Shown: positions 6,958-9,729 of the stretch, piece after piece
Layout: each line of letters begins with the position of its first letter
Numbering within the stretch: the first letter of the stretch is position 1
Source of the DNA: Patescibacteria group bacterium
GTDB lineage: Bacteria > Patescibacteriota > Minisyncoccia > Phycocordibacterales > PALSA-1337
DNA: 9,729 nucleotides
Assembly (NCBI GenBank): GCA_028864955.1
Contig: JAGWLE010000027.1
Location: forward strand, 1 to 9,729
Direction: 5' to 3'
The notes under the pieces: model-generated
Told to the model about the DNA's origin: nothing
The model's database searches: none
The model's input: only the letters and a program-made list of their open reading frames with translations
Position numbers and translations under genes: made by a program

Positions 6958-7614
6958 CTATATCGCCAGAGCCACATATTCGAGCAGCATTTTTATCGAG
7001 GGCGCGCGGTCAGTCATGTATGTTCGAGCAGTTTCGATGATTTCGAGCGCCGCCGCATGCGCCCGCACCGACGTACCGGAATACATCGCTCGCTGGATGT
7101 CGTCGAGAAAATTGACGGCATCACGCTTGGTCTTCTTATCCTTCGAAATATCATCGACGAACGACTTGACGATCGCCAAGCGCTTAGACGGAGACGCCTT
7201 GATGAATGCGGCGGCAGCCGGCGCGTTTGGCCGTGTACCCATGTCAGCATCGAGCAGATTCAATCGCGACCGCAGCGTCGGCAGAAGCAGATGCGACGAA
7301 GGTATTCGGAGATAGAATCGGGCGTACTCGGGCGGCTCCTCGAGGAGCTTGAGAAGGGCGTTTTGCGCTTCGATCGTGATGTTGTCTATCATGAGCAGAA
7401 AGATCATGAGACCGCTGTCTGTCATCGGCCGTGCCAGAGCCCGGGCCCGCAATTCGCGCGCTTCGTCAATCGTAAAATTCGCATAGCGGCGGACAGTGAA
7501 GTCGGGATTCCCAGCTCGTTTGATATGTAATCGTTTCTCCAGCTGCTTGATGAGGTCGGCGTCTGTTTCCGAACTGCTGACAATGAGGTTGGCGTGGTGG
7601 GATGACGTCTCCAT
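6958..7614 (-). CDS. holB: DNA polymerase III delta'-like clamp-loader subunit, short
   Basis: The 218-residue product resembles clamp-loader subunits (delta'/tau), which help open and load the sliding clamp. The hallmark QNALLKLLEEPP (84-95) is clear, followed by a beta strand and LLPTLRSR (110-117), equivalent to the SRC region whose arginine acts in trans on neighbouring ATP sites. In place of the usual SRC it reads SRL. No Walker A P-loop and no zinc-binding cysteine cluster is present; there is no cysteine at all. At about two thirds of the E. coli delta' length (334), it appears to have lost the nucleotide-binding N-terminal part. That suits the non-ATPase delta' role rather than tau. 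It lies between mreB and frr with 12 bp and 18 bp gaps. Confidence 0.85.
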   Translation of the reverse strand: METSSHHANLIVSSSETDADLIKQLEKRLHIKRAGNPDFTVRRYANFTIDEARELRARALARPMTDSGLMIFLLMIDNITIEAQNALLKLLEEPPEYARFYLRIPSSHLLLPTLRSRLNLLDADMGTRPNAPAAAAFIKASPSKRLAIVKSFVDDISKDKKTKRDAVNFLDDIQRAMYSGTSVRAHAAALEIIETARTYMTDRAPSIKMLLEYVALAI

Positions 7615-7620
7615 GCCTGT

Positions 7621-7629
7621 ATCATATCA
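7621..7629 (-). promoter_or_regulatory. Candidate extended -10 of holB, overlapping the mreB stop
   Basis: TATGAT (7626-7621, 5 of 6) is preceded directly by TGA, giving the extended -10 pattern TGnTATGAT. That TGA is the mreB stop codon. Six nucleotides (ACAGGC) then lead to the holB ATG. No -35 match is found at 17 bp, which extended -10 promoters can do without. Confidence 0.5.
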
Positions 7630-8640
7630 TCGCTTCGAAATGATTGTCTTCTTGTATACATCCAAATGATCCAGAGCCACGCCCGTTCCTTTGACGACGC
7701 ATAACAGCGGCTCGTCGGCCAGTTGAGCCTTTACGCCGGTACGGCGAAAAACAAGTTCCGGCAGGTTTCGCAAAAGCGAAGAGCCGCCTGTCATCGTAAT
7801 GCCCTGATCAATGATATCGGCGGCCAGTTCCGGCGGCGTCTCCTGCAAGACATCTCGAATGGCGCGGATCATGTCGCGTAGAGGCGCGGCAATGGCTTTG
7901 ACGATTTCATTTGTTTTGATCTCCGTGGAACGGGGCAGGCCGGAAATGAAATCGCGCCCCTTGACCATCATCGAAAGCTCTTGGTCTAGAGGCACTGCCG
8001 AGCCGATGGTGATCTTGACGATCTCCGCCATATGGTCGCCGATAGCCAGATTGAAAGTCTTTTTTATGTAATCGGCGATGGCCGCGTCGATCTTGTTGCC
8101 GGCAACTTTGACAGACGTGCAGGCCACGATGCCGCCGAGTGAAATGACCGCCACGTCGGTCGTGCCGCCGCCGATATCGACGACCATGTGCCCCCGAGCT
8201 TCTTGTATGGGAATGCCGGCGCCGATAGCCGCCAATATCGGTTCCTTGACGACATAGGCATTCTTGGCGCCAGCGCGGATGGCCGCTTCGATCACGGCGC
8301 GGCGCTCGGTGGAAGTGATGGCTGCCGGCACGGAGACCATGACTTCCGGCTTGAATACGTTGATCCGGCCGAGCGCCTTGTCCATGAAATAACGCAGCAT
8401 GGCTTCGGTAACGCGGTAGTCGGCGATAACACCATCGCGCATCGGCCGATAGGCCACGATCGAATCGGGCGTTCGGCCGACCATTTCCTTGGCCTCATTG
8501 CCGACTGCCAGCACCCGTTTATCGACTTCCGATACCGCTACGACTGAAGGTTCGTTGAGAATGATGCCTTTTTTCGGCATGAACACCAGCGTATTGGCTG
8601 TGCCGAGATCGATGCCCAGTTTCGGCGAGAAAATGCTCAT
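7627..8640 (-). CDS. mreB: MreB, actin-like rod-shape protein
   Basis: MreB polymerises under the inner membrane and directs lateral peptidoglycan synthesis. The 337-residue product has phosphate-1 motif GIDLGTANT (9-17), the KEP segment (132-134) with the catalytic glutamate, phosphate-2 motif VVDIGGGTTDVAVIS (153-167) and adenosine motif MTGGSSLLR (283-291), all intact and at normal spacing. I chose ATG 8640, giving the typical MSIFSPKLGIDLG start. An in-frame ATG at 8676 would add 12 residues but lies upstream of the predicted -10. No mreC or mreD follows; holB comes next. The gene is divergent from the MurA gene, so two wall functions share one control region. It ends in TGA, confirming that UGA is a stop in this genome. 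Confidence 0.97.
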   Translation of the reverse strand: MSIFSPKLGIDLGTANTLVFMPKKGIILNEPSVVAVSEVDKRVLAVGNEAKEMVGRTPDSIVAYRPMRDGVIADYRVTEAMLRYFMDKALGRINVFKPEVMVSVPAAITSTERRAVIEAAIRAGAKNAYVVKEPILAAIGAGIPIQEARGHMVVDIGGGTTDVAVISLGGIVACTSVKVAGNKIDAAIADYIKKTFNLAIGDHMAEIVKITIGSAVPLDQELSMMVKGRDFISGLPRSTEIKTNEIVKAIAAPLRDMIRAIRDVLQETPPELAADIIDQGITMTGGSSLLRNLPELVFRRTGVKAQLADEPLLCVVKGTGVALDHLDVYKKTIISKR

Positions 8641-8648
8641 GGAAATCA

Positions 8649-8676
8649 ATACTATCACAGGATTATCCACAAACAA
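8649..8676 (-). promoter_or_regulatory. Candidate mreB promoter
   Basis: On the minus strand, TTGTTT (8676-8671), a 16-bp spacer and TAGTAT (8654-8649, preceded by TGA, an extended -10) lead to ATG 8640 after 8 nt. The predicted leader is 1 to 2 nt. The hexamers are modest matches, but the spacing agrees with the other genes. Confidence 0.45.
8663..8671 (+). promoter_or_regulatory. Perfect DnaA-box sequence in the mreB-murA intergenic region
   Basis: TTATCCACA matches the high-affinity DnaA box exactly. It lies in the spacer of the predicted mreB promoter and next to the divergent -35 elements. I noticed no second box in the window, so it is not an origin by itself. It could be a DnaA-responsive regulatory site or a chance match. 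Confidence 0.4.
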
Positions 8677-8681
8677 GTTTG
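8670..8681. repeat. Palindrome CAAAC-AA-GTTTG over both divergent -35 elements
   Basis: Five-bp arms with a 2-bp centre cover the mreB -35 (8671-8676) and the first bases of the murA -35 (8679-8684). A repressor bound here would be placed to affect both genes. Confidence 0.5.
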
Positions 8682-8707
8682 CATCTGTATCGCATATATG
8701 CTATATT
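8679..8707 (+). promoter_or_regulatory. murA promoter, leaderless geometry
   Basis: TTGCAT (8679-8684), a 17-bp spacer and TATATT (8702-8707, 5 of 6) are followed by exactly 6 nt (AGACTG) before ATG 8714. Transcription would start on the start codon. No Shine-Dalgarno is visible. Confidence 0.65.
8692..8701. repeat. Perfect 10-bp palindrome GCATATATGC abutting the murA -10
   Basis: A self-complementary 10-mer lies in the murA promoter spacer. Its centre is 21 bp from the centre of the CAAAC/GTTTG palindrome, about two DNA turns, so both would lie on the same face of the helix. It is a candidate operator for an HTH protein such as the one encoded just downstream. Confidence 0.45.
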
Positions 8708-8713
8708 AGACTG

Positions 8714-9729
8714 ATGACACCTACCACCACTTCACTCCGCCACATCGGTTCCCTCATTTCGCGCTTACGCGAGGACCGCGGCCTGACGCAGGCTGAACTC
8801 GGCAGAAAGATCGGCACCACGCAGAGTGTCGTCGCTCGGATCGAGAAAGGCGAGCAGAATCTTTCGACCAAGACATTGGCAAAGATCAGCGAGGCGCTCG
8901 ACCGCGAGATCTTCAGCCTGTCCAAGGGCGGTACCATCAATTTCAAGATTGAAGGCGGCCATACGCTGAAAGGCGAGATCACAGTGCGCACTTCGAAGAA
9001 TGGCGCTCTCGGCGTCATGTGCGCCTCACTCTTGAACAAGGGCCGCACGACGATCAAGAACGCCCCAAAGATCGAGGAGGTTTACCGCATCAGCGAAGTT
9101 CTGCAGTCCATCGGCGTCAAAGTCGAGTGGCGCGGCACTGACCTCGTGATCAGCCCGCCGGCGAAAGTCGATTTGAAAAGCGTGGCCGATGAATCGGGCG
9201 CGGCGACGCGGACGCGGACCTGCGTTACGCTGATCGGCGCCCTGGTGCACCTTTCCGACGATTTCAAGATCAGCCAGCCTGGCGGTTGCCGGCTTGGTTC
9301 CAGGACCGTTAAGCCCTACGTTTACGCGCTTGAAAAATTCGGCGTCAAGATACGGACTAGTTCCAAGCACTACGAAGTGTCGCATGGCGATTTCAAGGCG
9401 AATCAGACAATCATCATGTATGAGAGCGGAGACACAGTGACGGAAACGACGATCATGGCTGCGGCACTCATTCCGGGAAAAACGACCATTAAATTTGCCT
9501 CGGCTAATTATGCTATCCAGGATGTCTGCTTTTATCTTCAGCAGGCTGGCGTGACGATCGAGGGTGTCGGGACATCGACGCTGATCGTCCACGGCGTCGA
9601 TTCCCTGCATACGGATATCGAATACGAGCTCGGCGAAGACCCGATCGAAGCGATGTCCCTGATCTCGGCGGCTATCGTGACAAAGTCGTCTATCACCATA
9701 CGACGCTGCCCTATAGATTTCCTCGAACT
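8714..9729 (+). CDS. murA: XRE-type HTH fused to UDP-GlcNAc enolpyruvyltransferase (MurA), 3' end outside the window
   Basis: The first 338 residues are present. Residues about 8-70 form a Cro/CI-type helix-turn-helix: LRxxRGLTQAELGRKIGTTQSVVARIEKGEQN, then the closing helices. From about residue 74 the sequence is an EPT-fold enolpyruvyltransferase, MurA being the first committed step of peptidoglycan synthesis. Catalytic positions seem kept: K95-N96 (E. coli K22-N23), R168 (R91), C192 in PGGC (C115, the fosfomycin target), R197 (R120) and an acidic ED at 308-309 (near D305). The usual GATE and ENAAREPE segments are replaced by VTET (242-245) and a divergent stretch, so it is a remote family member. 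The fusion is in one frame without a break. ATG 8714 fits the promoter. Autoregulation through the HTH is an inference. Confidence 0.9.
   Translation, partial: MTPTTTSLRHIGSLISRLREDRGLTQAELGRKIGTTQSVVARIEKGEQNLSTKTLAKISEALDREIFSLSKGGTINFKIEGGHTLKGEITVRTSKNGALGVMCASLLNKGRTTIKNAPKIEEVYRISEVLQSIGVKVEWRGTDLVISPPAKVDLKSVADESGAATRTRTCVTLIGALVHLSDDFKISQPGGCRLGSRTVKPYVYALEKFGVKIRTSSKHYEVSHGDFKANQTIIMYESGDTVTETTIMAAALIPGKTTIKFASANYAIQDVCFYLQQAGVTIEGVGTSTLIVHGVDSLHTDIEYELGEDPIEAMSLISAAIVTKSSITIRRCPIDFLE

Noticed and set aside
5245..7614. Alternative genetic code (UGA as glycine)
   Set aside because: mreB ends properly at a TGA directly before the next gene, and the other frames do not need TGA readthrough.
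8641..8676. Upstream ATG 8676 as the mreB start
   Set aside because: The 12 added residues are not typical of MreB, and this ATG lies upstream of the predicted -10, within the promoter region.
9026..9610. 194-codon open frame on the minus strand
   Set aside because: It is antisense to the HTH-MurA frame, whose catalytic motifs define the coding strand. The same reasoning removes the minus-strand frame at 8701-9057.
1..9729. Mobile elements, CRISPR arrays, tRNA or rRNA genes
   Set aside because: No transposase or integrase, no regularly spaced direct repeats, no tRNA-like cloverleaf and no rRNA motif was seen. The window is ordinary chromosomal housekeeping sequence.

Overview
This window looks like a piece of chromosome from a small-genome bacterium of the Candidate Phyla Radiation (Patescibacteria, perhaps a Parcubacteria-type lineage). 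That placement is inferred from gene style, not from a marker tree. The clues are tightly packed housekeeping genes, shortened versions of common proteins (a ProRS without its editing insert, a 218-residue clamp-loader delta' without a P-loop), and a divergent MurA carrying an N-terminal DNA-binding domain. TGA, TAA and TAG are all used as stops (TGA ends mreB), so the code is the standard bacterial one and not the UGA=Gly code of Gracilibacteria/Absconditabacteria.

Layout from left to right. The 5' end of uvrA (minus strand, running off the left edge) is divergent from a small plus-strand gene of unknown function with two CxxC pairs. That small gene ends at an intrinsic terminator, where it converges with a long minus-strand run read from right to left: mreB, holB-like delta', frr, rseP, proS, clpB. 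At the right, an HTH-MurA fusion gene is divergent from mreB and runs off the right edge.

How the genes relate. MreB and MurA serve the peptidoglycan cell wall and share a compact divergent control region. frr, rseP and proS keep the relative order of the classic frr-uppS-cdsA-dxr-rseP-proS cluster, but the three lipid and isoprenoid genes between frr and rseP are missing. The ClpB-type disaggregase has a full-length ClpB middle domain together with a ClpP-docking-like LGF loop. UvrA and delta' belong to DNA repair and replication.

The most notable pattern is at the gene starts. No gene here has a visible Shine-Dalgarno sequence. Instead a -10-like TAnnnT hexamer sits just upstream of the start codon: exactly 6 nt upstream for clpB, proS, frr, holB and murA, and 5 to 11 nt for the zinc-ribbon gene, mreB, uvrA and rseP. 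This is the arrangement expected if transcripts begin at or within a few nucleotides of the start codon (leaderless mRNA). It also implies that most genes in the minus-strand run have their own promoter. The signal was also used here to choose between alternative start codons for proS, frr and mreB.
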